Below, one piece after another: positions 12,892 through 25,660 of a DNA stretch of 64,000 nt. The notes beneath the pieces were generated by a model that saw only the letters and a program-made list of their open reading frames with translations, ran no database searches and was not told the DNA's origin. The translations under genes were made by a program, and so were the position numbers. Source of the stretch: Rallus limicola (Eukaryota; Chordata; Aves; Gruiformes; Rallidae); NCBI GenBank assembly GCA_022605955.1, contig JAKCOZ010000003.1:51708179-51772178 (forward strand), given 5' to 3'. Each line of letters starts with the position of its first letter. The stretch's first letter is position 1.

Positions 12892-14054
12892 GGAGGTGTT
12901 TGTAGATTTGTATGGCCAGGTTCTGTTGGAGAAGGGGGGCTGCAGGGGTGGCTTCTGCAAGAAGCAGCCAGAAGCTCTCTGTTGGCCCAACAGAGCAAAC
13001 ACCAGCCGGCTCAAGGCCAGACCTGCCACCAACCGAGGCCAAGCCCATCAGCGACAGGCACAGCGCCTCTGGGAATCACATTTAGGAGAAAAAAGCCACA
13101 AGCAGATACTTTTTGCCATCAGAGAAGGGAATGAGAAGGTCTAAGAAACTGTGCAGGCACCAAGGCCAGGGAAGAAGGAACGGGAGGATGAGATGCTCCA
13201 GGTTCTGGAGAGAATGATTCCCCTGCAGTCCATTGATGATGACAAGAAGCAGAGATCCTATCTACAGCCCGTGGAGGACCCCACACTGGAACAGGTGGAG
13301 ACAGCTGAATGACACTCTGACCCCTTGGGAAGCCTACATTAGAGCAAGCTCCTGGCAGCTAAACCTGCAGCCCATGGAGAGACCGAACTATGCCAGAGCA
13401 AGTTTATTGGGGGGAACTTGTGACTCCATGGGGGACCAGGCTAGAGCAGTCTGGGCTTGAGAGATTGAGGGGCATTCAATGATTTATGACTGCACCCCAT
13501 AGCAGTGACCCACACTGGGGAAGCTGGAGAACAGCTGAAGCCCTGTGGGGAAGGAGTCACACTGGAGAAGTTCAAGGAGGTCTGTCTCCTGTGGGTGGGA
13601 TCCCACAGTGCAGCAGGGGAAGGGTGTGAGGAATGCCCCACTGGCTAAGAAGGAAAACAACTCATGAAGACTGACCAAAACCCCCATTCCCCCAGTCCCT
13701 GCCCCTCCTCGTGCAACAATGGGGTGGGAAGAGGGGAGTGAAATCATGACTAAAGTGAAGCCTGCAACAATGGGGTGGGGGAGTTGCTTTAAGATCTGAT
13801 CACACTTCTCATTACCCCACTCTGGTGTCACTGGCTGTGCAGGGCAGTGTGGTGAATTAGAGTTTTCTTTCCTTTGTTCCCTGTTGAGTCTGTTCTGCCC
13901 GTGATGCTGAATGCGGAATGATCTCTCCCCGTCCTTATCTCAACTCCTAAGCCTCTCAATATATATTTTCTTCCCTGTCCAGCTGAAAAGGGGAGTGACA
14001 GAGTTACTACAGTGGGCATCTGGCCTCCAGTCAGGGACATAACACCACAGGAGG
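12892..14054 (+). mobile_element. Solo LTR, avian ERV (ERVL-like), copy B, with TSD
   Basis: The LTR proper is 12897-14049 (1153 bp), reading plus: it starts TGTTTGTAGATTTGTATGGC and ends GACATAACACCACA. A perfect 5-bp duplication, GGAGG, flanks it at 12892-12896 and 14050-14054. It is homologous along its length to the copy at 1249-2355, which lies in the opposite orientation, with small indels and many substitutions, so the two insertions are old. The 3' portion (CCTTATCTCAACTCCTAAGCC ... CAGCTGAAAAGGGGAGTGACAGAG) follows the layout of the ERVL-type LTR at 41184. No gag, pol or env remains beside it, so it is a solo LTR. The open frames inside it on both strands are not genes. Confidence 0.87.
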
Positions 14055-16029
14055 CAAAACATCAGCAATAACATTTGGAAAATATGGCTTCAGCGCAACG
14101 ACACTGGGTGAACAACTGGATATGTGGATTGTGTAGGAAAAAAACCCAAAAACTTCATTATATTATTGATGCAGACAAGCACAAATCTATTGCTGAAATG
14201 CATGTGCACACTGCGGAAAAAACCATCATCATCTCTCATTCTTTGCAGCTCACTAATCTGAAAACAAAAATACTGGTTAAGTTATTCAAAAAGAAAATAA
14301 AATCCTATACACAGATAGTAAAGGGATGGCAAAAGATAAACAAAAACTCTTCAGAACTTCATAGTTCAGTGAACTCTTCATTTTTCAAGAGCAAACTATA
14401 AACTGAAGACATCTAGGTGTCTCTGCCATGTTATTTATTAATCCAAATGTTTATGGGCATGCTTTTTTATAAGTTTTATAAATCTTCCAATCAAATGCTT
14501 TGTACCCTTGAATGAATGACCCTTTTGAATTATTTAGTCTTTGTCCTTACTACATATCTGCCCTAGTCTGCTTATCTACTTTGAAGCTTCCTTAGGTCTA
14601 ATCAGCTGTCTCACTTGAGTGTCTCAAAAGCCCTTGTTTTTTCTTCCTTTCGGTATTTTTTTTAAATGACTAGAAGAAGCACAAAAGCCAGGAAGACAGA
14701 TAAGACTTTAGAAGGCTATAAAAACACTGAAAGTCATTAAACCTGTTAATCAACACACTGCATGCACATGGGGGAAATTATTTTTGATAACATTGTGCTA
14801 ATTTTCCCAGAAAACCAAAGAACTAAAAAAAAGTGGAAGTTACATATTAATATGAATAAATATAATCTTTGTAATTAGTATCTGCTCCTATAACATTTAC
14901 TTCTGAACCAGCTACTGTAGGACTGACCATGTGCCATGTAACTACCTACCACAGGGTTAATGCCATACATTGGATGTAGATAAAAGCACAACAGGGCCTT
15001 TTTAAGACATCGGACAACTTGTTTATTCAAAACTGAAGAGCACATTAGAATCATAGACAGGTTTATGAGTCATGTCTAAGAGCTCACTTTTATGGATCAA
15101 GATCATCAGCTTGTACATGTACTACTCCCTAGAAAATTTGTTGTTTAACAGCCAAATTGATAAGCATATTTCCTGTCAGATGAGACAAAACAGACTTTTT
15201 GTCTAAATCATGGCACAGATTTCCAGAGCCCTTTCACAGTCTCTGTTGGTTTAGAAAAATGAAGCATTTGTTGAAGAAGTGCTCAGTGTAAATGCTAGTG
15301 GTCTCAGCCTATAAAAAGGAAATAACACTCCTAACTTACAAGGTTTTCCTGAGATTATATTTTTACATGAAGCAGGATCGAAGTTCTTCCAACAACGAAG
15401 TTTTCCAAAGCCAAACTGTTTCTACATAAAAGTCAGTTTTGCTGACAAAGGAAAAAATTGATTTCCAATAGAGTTGAATTTTTTTGCTCTAGCTGAGAAA
15501 CAAATGGGATCTCACCTACCAGTATTACCCCTGAATACAACAGCTGTTGTCCACTCCTAGTTCATATGTACCAACTAGAAAACAAGAGTATTGCACACAT
15601 TTTTCAATTTTCTAAAAGAAGATAGAGTTTTCTTCAACCCTTCAGTTTATTTTTGTATTTTGATGGCTTGACTATCAAAAAAGCAATTAACCATGTGTGG
15701 TTTGTAATCCTTTATTTTACAACTGAAATCATTACTATTACATTTCTGTGAACATGAATAAAAATGGGCAAGACTGTTTCATTCAAGTGCCTTCTAATAT
15801 TTCAAGCAGAAAGCTAATGGAAAATTGAGAATTTCAGTATGATCTTGATCATGAACATGATATATGGCTTGTAATTAAAAAGCAGAGTGTGACAACTGGC
15901 TTTAGGTACACATGAGTACAGTGTTAAAAGTTTTACTAAGATATTTGGCCTGCCCCAAAACTAGAGGCATTGTCTTCAGAATTGCCTCAAAGGTATAAAA
16001 GTATAGGTCCCTCTGAACAAATACTAATT
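14055..16029. other. Unique non-coding stretch
   Basis: AT-rich sequence with no recognised gene or repeat. An open frame at 14075-14401 on the plus strand is lysine-rich low-complexity translation of AT-rich DNA and is not supported as a gene. Confidence 0.4.
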
Positions 16030-16350
16030 TATAGAATCACAGATTGGTTTGGGTTGGAAGACACCTCAAAGACCATATAATTCCCAAACCCCTGCCATAG
16101 GCAGGGACACCCTCCACTAGCCCAGGGTGCCCAAAGCCCCATCCAACCCGGCCTTGAACACTGCCAGGAAGGGGGCAGCCACAGCTTCTCTGGGCAGCCT
16201 GTGCCAGGGCCTCACAGCCCTCACGGGGAAGAATTTCTTCCAAATGTCTATCTAAATTTAACCTCCTTCGATTTAAAGCCATTACCCCTTGCCCTATCAC
16301 TAGATGCTCTTGTAAATGGTTCCTCTCCAGCTTTTCTCTTGGCACTGTGA
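16030..16350 (-). mobile_element. CR1 LINE, 3' fragment
   Basis: Reverse complement of a CR1 3' end: the tail TAGAATCACAGATTGGTTTGGG lies at the low coordinate. Moving up it reads (in sense) back through the CCATGGCAGGG-like box, the PREAVAAPFLAVFKAGLD-like coding trace and the NGFKSKEVKFR-like trace near 16250-16290. The copy stops exactly where an 18-base G run begins. Confidence 0.93.
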
Positions 16351-16368
16351 GGGGGGGGGGGGGGGGGG
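16351..16368. repeat. Poly-G tract (18 G)
   Basis: Eighteen consecutive G on the plus strand, followed by AGGG. It abuts the truncated 5' end of the minus-strand CR1, so in the element's sense it is a poly-C run. Able in principle to form G-quadruplex structures and prone to sequencing or assembly length errors. Confidence 0.95.
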
Positions 16369-18050
16369 AGGGAAACTAAATAAATGAAATAAAGAGCAGT
16401 GAGACATGTTTCTATACCCTCAATTTCTGTTTCTTTTTTCAAAAATCCTTTAAAAGATTCACAAACTCTGAAGATGAAAGTTAAGTTCATCTCTAGCACT
16501 TCTGTCCTCAAAAGCAGCTCTCTTTTCCACCCTTATTTGCCTCAGAATACTGGTGCTAATGTGTGGATGTCCAAGCAGAGATATTATCACTCATTTAGTC
16601 CTTTAAATTCACATTTCTTGTATATAAACAAAAAAAGAGTAATTGCTTGCCTTGTCACTGTGTGCTACAGAAGGTTTTCTTTGACAGAGCCCATATTGAA
16701 TGGCTGTGCCTGAAGCTTGGATGGGTGGGCTTCTGTTCATACTTTTATCTCCCTATATGCTGGTTTAAAGTAAAGACAACTCAGAGCTAGAAGGACTTTC
16801 AACAACTACAAGACAAGAAAAAAACATCTTGAGATCATTTCTTTTGTGTTCTTTTCCTCTTCATGACATATTAAGTCATATTAAACATCTTCTGGAATAG
16901 TAACTGGCTAGTATTAGTTTGCAAATATTGCTGTAAATATTGACTACAGTACTAGTAGTTATAACTGATGAAACTTTCTTTCCTGCTGCAAGGAGATATT
17001 ATGAAAACAGCAAAAAAAAAAAAAATCCACCACCCACCCCTTAAAAATAACCCATATAAAAGCAAACCCTGTTAAAATAAATTCAAGATTAAAATGTTTA
17101 TTAAGCTGCAGGACACAGTAGTGTGCAAACCATACAAAGGGTTTAACCCTGCAGCATCCCTGTAGTTTACTGCCTGCCAATAGTCCCACCAACCACAGTG
17201 AAAGTATTTGTAACTTTAAAATAGGTTAGGTACCCAAGAGCTCTGCTCAGCTTGGAGGAAAGTGCTCCTCATGCCAACTGGATTACAAGCTGAAGGTCTA
17301 ATGAGTCCCCAAAGGATTGCAAGGAATGTCAAGTGAACCAGGGTCAGTTGAGGGCTTGAAGACCAAACCAAGAAAAATTTACTTTTGCTCAGGCTTTCTT
17401 TGGAGCAAAGCCAGCCAAAGTCCACTCAAAAGCCTGAAAGAGTCCAACAGAAAAGAAGGGGAGAGCAAAAGCTTTCACCTTTGCTTCCATGCATGAATTA
17501 ATAACATAAGGCTGTGACTCCTACTGCTCCCTGACTACTGGAATAATAAAATCTAAAATAAAATTAAAATTAAAAAAGAGACATACCCACCAGTTAGGAT
17601 CATTTTAACAAAAGACAACCATAAATTACATTCACTATCACAGCTCCCCCAAATCTCTTCATACAGATATGCTGTCTTCACTAGCCCAAGGTTGCTCAAG
17701 CAGAGTACACAAAATACCTTTCTTCCAGAAGTAAGCAGGTCAGAAGACAAGAACAGGTCACAGACCTGACACGAGTCATCAGTGAAGAACTGAAAGGGTA
17801 TGTGAGCCTACAAACCAGGACTAAACTTTAGTCCAGAAAAACCCAAGAGGCAATATGTGCCAGATAGGATGTAGTTTGGATAGGTGGTAAAGCAGTCAGG
17901 GACAAGGGAACCATATGGGAGAGGGAAACTGTCAGGAGGGGGGAAAAATATTCTATTTGGAGGTTGTTGTGAAATGCATGCCATGTGATATAAATACACA
18001 TCTATATTTATGTGTGTGTATAAGAAGTATCTGCATATGAATAAATACAT
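16369..18050. other. Unique non-coding stretch
   Basis: Nothing gene-like was recognised. Includes an A14 tract at 17012-17025 followed by TCCACCACCCACCCC. Confidence 0.4.
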
Positions 18051-18084
18051 ATTAATATACATATATATGTGTGTGTATATATAT

Positions 18085-18125
<41 letters not shown>
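18051..18125. repeat. (TA)n/(TG)n microsatellite
   Basis: Alternating pyrimidine-purine tract mixing TA and TG dinucleotides, with two long pure TA blocks. An open frame crossing it on the minus strand (17808-18185) translates as tyrosine-isoleucine repeats and is an artefact. A CR1 tail follows almost immediately. Confidence 0.95.
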
Positions 18126-18135
18126 AAAGTCAAGC

Positions 18136-18286
18136 TTTTCAGAAGCGGTAGAGTCACCGTCCCTGGAGGTATTTAAAACATGCATGGATGTAGTGCCAAG
18201 GAATATGGTTTAGTACTGGACTTGGCAATGCCGGATTAACAGTTGATGATCTTACAGGTCTTTTCCAACCAAAATGATTCTATGAA
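18136..18286 (+). mobile_element. CR1 LINE, 3' fragment
   Basis: Sense CR1 tail: CAGAAGCGGTAGAGTCACCGTCCCTGGAGG, then ATGTAGTGCCAAGGAATATGGTTTAG, and the end CTTTTCCAACCAAAATGATTCTATGA. About 150 bp remain. Its 5' boundary sits just after the dinucleotide repeat. Confidence 0.93.
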
Positions 18287-21200
18287 ATGAGCTGTGACTG
18301 CAATGCCTGTCTTTACACTTTTGAAGGGAAGCTTTGCTTTTGTCTGCTCAGCAAGCACTGAAAAATGTGCAGTTATTGAAGAACCTATTTCCTGGCTTAC
18401 ACTGTTTCTCTGAAGCCACATTTCATCATGGTTTGTAACCAGGTAGAGACTGGCATTAGAAGATCCTCCAAGGTGTTGAAGGCCTTCCGCCCTGAACAGC
18501 TGATAGAAAGCATTCAGCACATAGCTGGCTCAGAACTGGCTTGTTTGGTTTTAAAAGTTCAATTTATTTCAATTGCAAAAGGACCTTGGTTTAGCACAGG
18601 ACAAGTATCCTGCCAAAATATCATGGCCTAAAAATCATTTGAAGTTGTTAAATGCAGTTTGCGTTCTCTCCTGTAGATGAACTCCTGAATCACTTTTACA
18701 ACTGCATCACACTAAGAGGGAAAACCTAATATCCCCTTCTTTTGGCAAGCAGACTGTAGAACTGTTTTGGAACAATGCATTTTAGATACTGACAATCAGA
18801 ATAATGAGATTGTTGCTTTATGCATTTTCAGCAATGATTTCCATTTGCTCTATTTCTTTTTTACCCATTTCCTACTAACAACACCATGAGGATTTTGTAT
18901 TTCCTATGTACATTTCTCCTACTTTATAACTTTTTTTTATTATTTCTAAAATGTTCATTTAGCCATAGACAATAATGCACAGGCCCTCAATTACAGAAAT
19001 TAGCTGCAAGTTCTGCTGCTACTGTAGAAGTCTCATATTGCTGATCTAGTCAGGTGAACTATTCAGTATCACCGGTTTCCCAGACATGTCTTGTTTTCCC
19101 TTTTCCCATGTACTACAGTAGGGTGAGGAAGCATCTCTATACGTGATAACTCTTCTTTTCAGCCCGTACTCAAGCAAGAACTCAGCCCAATTACTCCCTT
19201 TTCAATTAAGCTTATGAGAGCCTCAGGTATCTGTATCACTTAGGAGAAGCGAGGTGAAATCAGTATTTGCCACACCTGCAGATGGTGGCTGATAACTCTC
19301 CCTTCTGACTGCAGAGACCATTCACAGGTAGTATCCAGAAACCAGTCTGCTATTATTTACAATTTTCACACAGACAGAAGTTGACTCAATGATACTAAAC
19401 TGTTAACCAACCTACTTTCTGCCACTGGAAAAAATCATATCTATGAGTGTTAATTTTTCCCTGGCTTGAGACCATCAGGTCAGCATCTTAGGAGAGGTGA
19501 GGAGATACAACCCATGTTACTCAAAACACCATGGATCCTGCCACGTCTTCTGTAAAGCAGGACAGGCAAAACTTATTACAGCAAACATTTAGCAGGCAAA
19601 AAGATTCTCACCTTAAGAAGATTTGAGACCATGCATCAAGAATTACAGAAGAGGAGTACCAAAAGGGCCACCCTGAGCACTGGGAGCAGGGCAGTACTGG
19701 CAGCAGAGAAGCTCACTCACCCTGCCTCAGCAGGGGTCCTGTGAGCAGCATTGCTGGGAGTGGACAGAAGCAGATGCCTTTTTTCAGATTTAAAAAAAAA
19801 AAAAAAAGTGTGACTCCCTGCAGGATAAATGTCCACCAAGATGGACAACAGAAATAGTCACTAACAGTATGCATGACACCAGGTTCTGCAAGCTCAGCAG
19901 CAAAAGTGATCTCTCTATAACGAAAGGAAGATCTGGAAGTCATCTCACTGGCTGCAGAAAGAAATCCAAGTGTGGGACACTTGCATTCCTGACCTGAACT
20001 ACTAACGATTCCAAATGCAGCCCAACATGCTCCCAGGGTGCATGAGATGCCAGCATGAGGTTCTAGCAGCCCAACCGCAATGCAGTCTACCCTACTGGAG
20101 GCAGGTAGGCACTTCCAGTGAGGAAAACGTGTTCCAACAAGTGAATTTTCACACGCAAAATAAATTTCAAGCATGGAAGGGCTGAAAGGTTTTGAAATAT
20201 GAAGACAAACTGCTTTGTTGTTGTCAACACACACTCTATTAGGAACACGCTGAGACACACCAATTAGTCTGTAGTAAATTTATGTTATGGGTTATTCAAC
20301 AAGGTTTATGCTACAAAACTTCAAAAGGCTGCAATAGAGGTAACATCTACCTCCTGTCTGATCTCCCTTAAAAGCATGACAAGTAAAACATATTTGCAAA
20401 CAGATTTAAGTCTTTTTTAAAAATCCTGCAACTATGCAGTGCAAATTATTATTAGTGGTAACCAATATGGAAATAGTAAAATCTCAGGAAATCTCAGGGA
20501 AAATCCTCATTACATTGTGCAGCTGCTTTACATGAGGCGTCCTTGAATTGCCAGTGTTTCTGCAAGATGCAGTCATTGCTTTTAAGCTAACACACTAGTA
20601 TACACATCTCTGTCCAGTTTTGGTTTTCCAGAGATAGGAAAATGCCTCGGAACAATTGAAGCAAAGATTTTAATCTTTACATTTTTTACTGTCATAGCAG
20701 TGATTTCACAATACCTTCTGTGCATGTACCAACACAAAACTTACAACAGATTGAACAAAACCAGACAATATCTACTACCCAGTGGCCAAGAAATGTGGCA
20801 TACAGTTACCTGGCTGGCCAAGCTGACAGGAAGTCCCCTTAGAAAACATTACCTTGTGTTTTCATTTCAGTTCTTTTGTGAGTGTTTCCTCAAGAAAAGA
20901 CAATACAGAAAAATGGGGCTTACAAGAATGAGAATTTTCTGTGTTTATGGGCAGTAGGCCTGTTCTGTCAGAAAGGGCTAAGTAGGTCTAAAGGGCAGAC
21001 ACAGACAGACTAACACTATGCAAACCTCCTTTCTGCCCTAAGTATCAGCCATAAACCACAATTTTCAGGTTAACAAGCACTTAACAAACTAAAACAGGGG
21101 CATCAAGACAGCCACGACAAATGACTTGGCAGTTATTGTCTTTCATGGGGATTGTTTCAGCGAATTATGTCACAAACTGATCCTGCATTCCACAAGTTTC

Positions 21201-24200
21201 TCTAAATATCAGCCTCTGAATGTCTCAGAGGAGCAGCTTTCTGCTGTAAGGGTTTCTGTGAGTTGTTTCCTCAGAGGAAACAATCTTGGACATAATAGTC
21301 TACAAATCCCAAAAAATAGCAAATGGAAAATTTTAAAACAAGAGCACGGAGTGGCAAACCGTATTTTTTGCATACAGATAACTTAGGTTTACTTGCCCGA
21401 CAATATAAATACTTTAAAGTACATTCCTTCCTGTACTTTGTAAGAACCACACTAATAAAACTCCAAACACAGAGGAGCTGGACTAAGTCTCTGCAGAGCA
21501 GTAGGAGAGCACATGAATCTTCCCAGCCCAATCACTGCTAGAGGCCTGTTCCCCAGTACAGCCTTTTCACCAGCCCTGTTCAACAGAAGAGCTCGAAACA
21601 ACAGCAAATGGGGTACATTAACTACAAGATGGCTCTTTTGCCTATAACTCCCTTCCCTCTGGAACAGAGGGAAGCTGCTGGACATCTTGAATTTGTAGGA
21701 TTTCCACCCTTAAAGTCTCAAAGCCCAAGTTCCGCACCAGCAATGTGAAGGATGTATCTCCTGCTGTGTTCTACCACAACAGGGAGCTCAGGGGTCCCCA
21801 GAGTCATTAAGTAAGCTTCTGAGAGGACCTAAAGCTGCACAATAGGACTGACAGATCCTGCATTGGGTGATGGAACATCTAAACCCGCAGGAGGAAGAAG
21901 CCAACTGAGTCACTTCTCCACTCCCCACTGTGACAACATGCTGCATTCCCTCCTCATTTTGTGACCATCCACCCTAGGAAGACAGAGACAGGCTGTGAGG
22001 GATATCAAGAGGTCATACCATCTCTTTGGTTGGGAGGTTAGCTTTTCTCTCTGGCTGGGAGGAATCGTAAGGGGTCATCTTGTCTTTCTGCTTGTCCAGC
22101 ACAGGATGCTGCTCCCAGCAGCTGCTTGTCCAACCAGTTCCTAAAAAATCTCCAGCACATGGCCAGGGTTTTTATTCCATAGCATCTCCAACACAGTACA
22201 GGAGTTACACTACTTCTTGCTCTATCCTCTGCAAATTTAGAAACCAGGTTATCTATTTTTTTTCCCTCAGTGTTTCAATGAAGATGTATGCTCCCCAGTC
22301 CTTCAGAAAACCCTGAACAATGTCAAGACACTTCACCTTCCCAAAGAGTTTTTCCGTTAGCTATTGCTCTCACAACCAAATGGCCAGGGATTTGTTTCTG
22401 AAAGATTTCTGACTCCTACTCTGTACCTAATTTTTATTTTTATCTTCATGCAAGTGTCTTCACACAGCCTTGTCTTGTTGCTGGTGAGAGCTGATCTAGG
22501 GAGTGCCAGTCTTCCCTGATTTCCTCTGGCAAGGCATCACAGTGTTTCCACCAGAAACCAGATTTCAAGGACAAAATGCTTACTGCCTTCAAAGGAGCCT
22601 GTTCTTCCCATGACAGCCAAACTGCCACAGTGCAAGTGGACCACCAGTTCCAACTGCTGTGGATGTTAAAAGTCAATGCAGACTAGCTCCTCCTCCCTTC
22701 CAGCAGCCATACACCCTTGGGATGAGGCTGAACCAGCGCAAAACCAAAACTGTACTCTCCCTCCCTGGAAGTGGAGGAGGCACTTTCCCAGAAAGAGAAT
22801 TGGTTTCTTTCCAAAGAGAGGCAGGAGATGAGGTGGAGATGGTTCTTCACAAGACAGGCACATACACTTCTGCATCAGCAGTAGAAAAGCTCTGCAGACC
22901 AAACTGACAAAAAGAAAAGCTAATCGAGGAGCATCTGTGAAAATACTAAGTAGTCTTGATAATGACAGCAAAGAAACTTGAAAAGAAAAAAACAAAACAT
23001 ATATACCGAGAATCAGAAGAGACACTGGCTCCAGGGAATTAACACAAGATAAAATGAAAGTCCCTGGGTCACACTGTCTTAATTCCTTAGTTCTTCACAG
23101 GAAATAAATTTATGATAATATTTTCCTGCAGACAATTCATTATTCTGGGCTTATTAAAAATCAAGAGTCATCAGGCAAACTCCACTGCTCTGCTGCCTCC
23201 TATATACTAATCAAATGCTTTAGTTGCATTCAGACAGAATAATTAGACACTCCAGCATGCATGAGTGCCTTGTTACAGCTTTCTCCGGTGCCTTACAGTT
23301 CCCAGGGTGCTGTAGTCTCATTTCTAGACACATATATCAGTCAGACAAGCCTCCAGAGCACACTATTGTTTCCCCTGCAACAATTACAACCTTATCTAGG
23401 GTATCTTTTAAATATCTTATCTAGGCAGCTTTTTAAAAGTGCATTCTTATAAAAACAAAGCTTATGTCTCCTTAAGATCGGGAAAAAAAAAAGTCTACAT
23501 CATAATCAAATATGAAGTAGCCTCATATAAACTTCACCTTTCAGGAAACTTAGACTTCAGCGTTTTGTTCTTGTGTAAGTACTGCATGGGGAAGAACAGC
23601 TGATTATACCACAGACATCTGATACTCTTAGCATAAAATGCTCTGTGTACTAAACAAAACCCAGCAGTTTCACTTTCTCTAGCAAAAGCAGTTTCCCGTC
23701 CCTCCTGGTGGTCTGCCTGTCTGAATTCACCCACACAAGCAGGACACAAGAGTGCAGTGTACAAGAGTACAGGGATATGGATTATTATTTTTTTTTAATC
23801 TTGATTTCTTATATATTTAGCAAACATTGGCCAGTCTACTTATAAGCTTCCGCAGAGGTGCATGATGACAAAAGTATTTAAACAGAAAATTAATAGACTA
23901 GAGTAATGTTATATTTCACCAGTAACCCCAAATTGCAGTAGCCATAGAATTACAACAAACTGAAGATTATAAGGATGAGCTAAGGCTTAATTTTCTTGCC
24001 ATATGTCTGGTAGCAAATTGTTAATAATACTTGAAGTCTCCAACCTTATAATGGCTGCACAGAGATATCATTACATTCAGATTGCTTGGGTTTTTTCTTT
24101 TTTCTTTATATATACTGCCAACAGTGTAATGGAATAAATTACCAGATGTGCATTCCTCAAATGCCCAAAAGTTTCAATCATTCCTCCCCCATTTTTAAAA

Positions 24201-24437
24201 TAATTTCCTTTTTTTATTTATTCTGAAAAGTCCTAAATAGGGTTCTATGTATAACTGTAAGAAAATTATTCTATTTCTCACATTCTCCAAGTATTCTATA
24301 TTGATTTTAGCAAGACCGTGTTTGAAAGAGTGAAGCAAAGTGCTGGAAAACAAGTGCTGTCCTAAACATTGAGGAAAAGCTAGTATTTATTATCATTTTG
24401 ACCTACTAGTCTTTTACCAGCAAGACAGATCCCTGAT
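18287..24437. other. Unique non-coding stretch (about 6 kb)
   Basis: Read on both strands without recognising a gene or interspersed repeat. An A16 tract lies at 19792-19807. The longest open frame (minus, 19713-20258) includes a phenylalanine run that is only the translated A tract, and its length is within chance for 64 kb. Frames at 22446-22676 and 22666-23025 show no known domain. Confidence 0.4.
19792..19807. repeat. Poly-A tract (16 A)
   Basis: Sixteen A residues preceded by CAGATTT. No retrocopy was recognised upstream. Confidence 0.9.
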
Positions 24438-24630
24438 TAAAAAACCTCTTCACTGTGAGAGTGATGGACCACTGGAACAGGCTGCCCAGAGAGGTTGTGG
24501 AGTCTCTTTCTCGGGAGACATTCAAAACCTGCCTGGACATGTTTTTGCGTGACCCTCCTCTGGCAGGGGGGTTGAACTAGATGATCTCCAGAGATCCCTT
24601 GCAACTTCTACCATTCTGTGATTCTGTGAT
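24438..24630 (+). mobile_element. CR1 LINE, 3' fragment
   Basis: Sense CR1 tail: CTTCACTGTGAGAGTGATGG, GGCTGCCCAGAGAGGTTGTGGAGTC, then GGGGGGTTGAACTAGATGATCTCC, ending in two octamer-type repeats ATTCTGTGATTCTGTGATT. One of the better preserved copies in the window. Confidence 0.95.
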
Positions 24631-25645
24631 TGGTACCTAAACCTAGTTAATTCTCAGGGTGCTTTTCTTCATTTCTAATCACTGATAACCTTGTAAACAA
24701 TGTGCTAGCAGTGCTGCCTGATTCACTTCTCCCTTCACTCTTCCAAATCAATCTTCATTTCACCACCTCTGCCAGTTTCAGCTTCAAAGGCAAGTCAGTT
24801 TTACAATTTCATTCTCAGGGAAGCAATATGTACTGTGGAAGCTATCACTGGTTTTCTTCTTTCCAGGCAGGAGTATAAACAAATCTAGCCTCCAAGATGG
24901 GAACTCTGGCTGCTGCAATATTCCAAGACACTGTTGCCGAAACAATGTTGAAAAGCAAGTTTTATTAAATGTGTTGAGTCAGGAGAAAAGCCATCAATGC
25001 ATCCCCTGCAAAGAAAGACAAGACTATAGCCAAAGAAATAGTTTTATTGTCAGAACCGCGATAAGTTACTCCAAGAATGCATCCAGATCTTTCCTGAGGT
25101 GCCAGGGCAAGTCTGTCTCTCTCAGGAACAGGGTTTCTTTTCTCTAGGTAAAACAGCTGCTCTTATGTCTGCCATCTAAGAGAAAAAGTCCCAAAATAAT
25201 CATGTCTTGCAATCAGACAAAAGAGAACAGCAATGCTACCAGAAGTAAAATCCGCAAGCCACATGCTAACGCATTTGTTTCATCCAGCAGGTTCTCCCCA
25301 CAAGATACCTTGACCTTAGAAGAATGTTTTTTTCTTTCCCCTCTTTTCTTCACAATTGCTTTCAAAATTTTCATGTCTGGATCTCCAGTAGCAATTAGGG
25401 CAATTAAGAGTTTGCTAGAGGCAGAAAGTAATACAATCCATTTGATTTCCCTCCCAAGAAACACACACGCAACAAGAGGAGAGGGAGGTAGAAAGCTGCA
25501 GACAGAAATAATGGATGATGTAAAGACAGGGCAAGACAATCTTTTGATCAGCACATGCAGCTTTTCTGTCTGTAAGCTGGAGACCACCCACCCACAAAAC
25601 TTTACAGCACACCTCTGTAGTAACCCTCCAATTCTTATTTTCTCA

Positions 25646-25660
25646 GGGGGGGGAGGGGGG
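25646..25660. repeat. G-rich tract (G8-A-G6)
   Basis: Two long G runs separated by a single A. A simple-sequence feature with some G-quadruplex potential. Confidence 0.85.

Noticed and set aside
15045..15075. TTAGAATCATAGACAGG, similar to a reversed CR1 tail
   Set aside because: The match does not continue into the GGTTGGAAGG box or beyond, so chance or extreme decay cannot be separated.
17808..18185. 125-codon minus-strand frame with tyrosine-isoleucine repeats
   Set aside because: Direct translation of the TA/TG microsatellite.
19713..20258. Longest open frame in the window (181 codons, minus strand)
   Set aside because: Contains a phenylalanine run that is only the translated A16 tract, shows no domain or splice context, and a frame of this length is plausible by chance in 64 kb.
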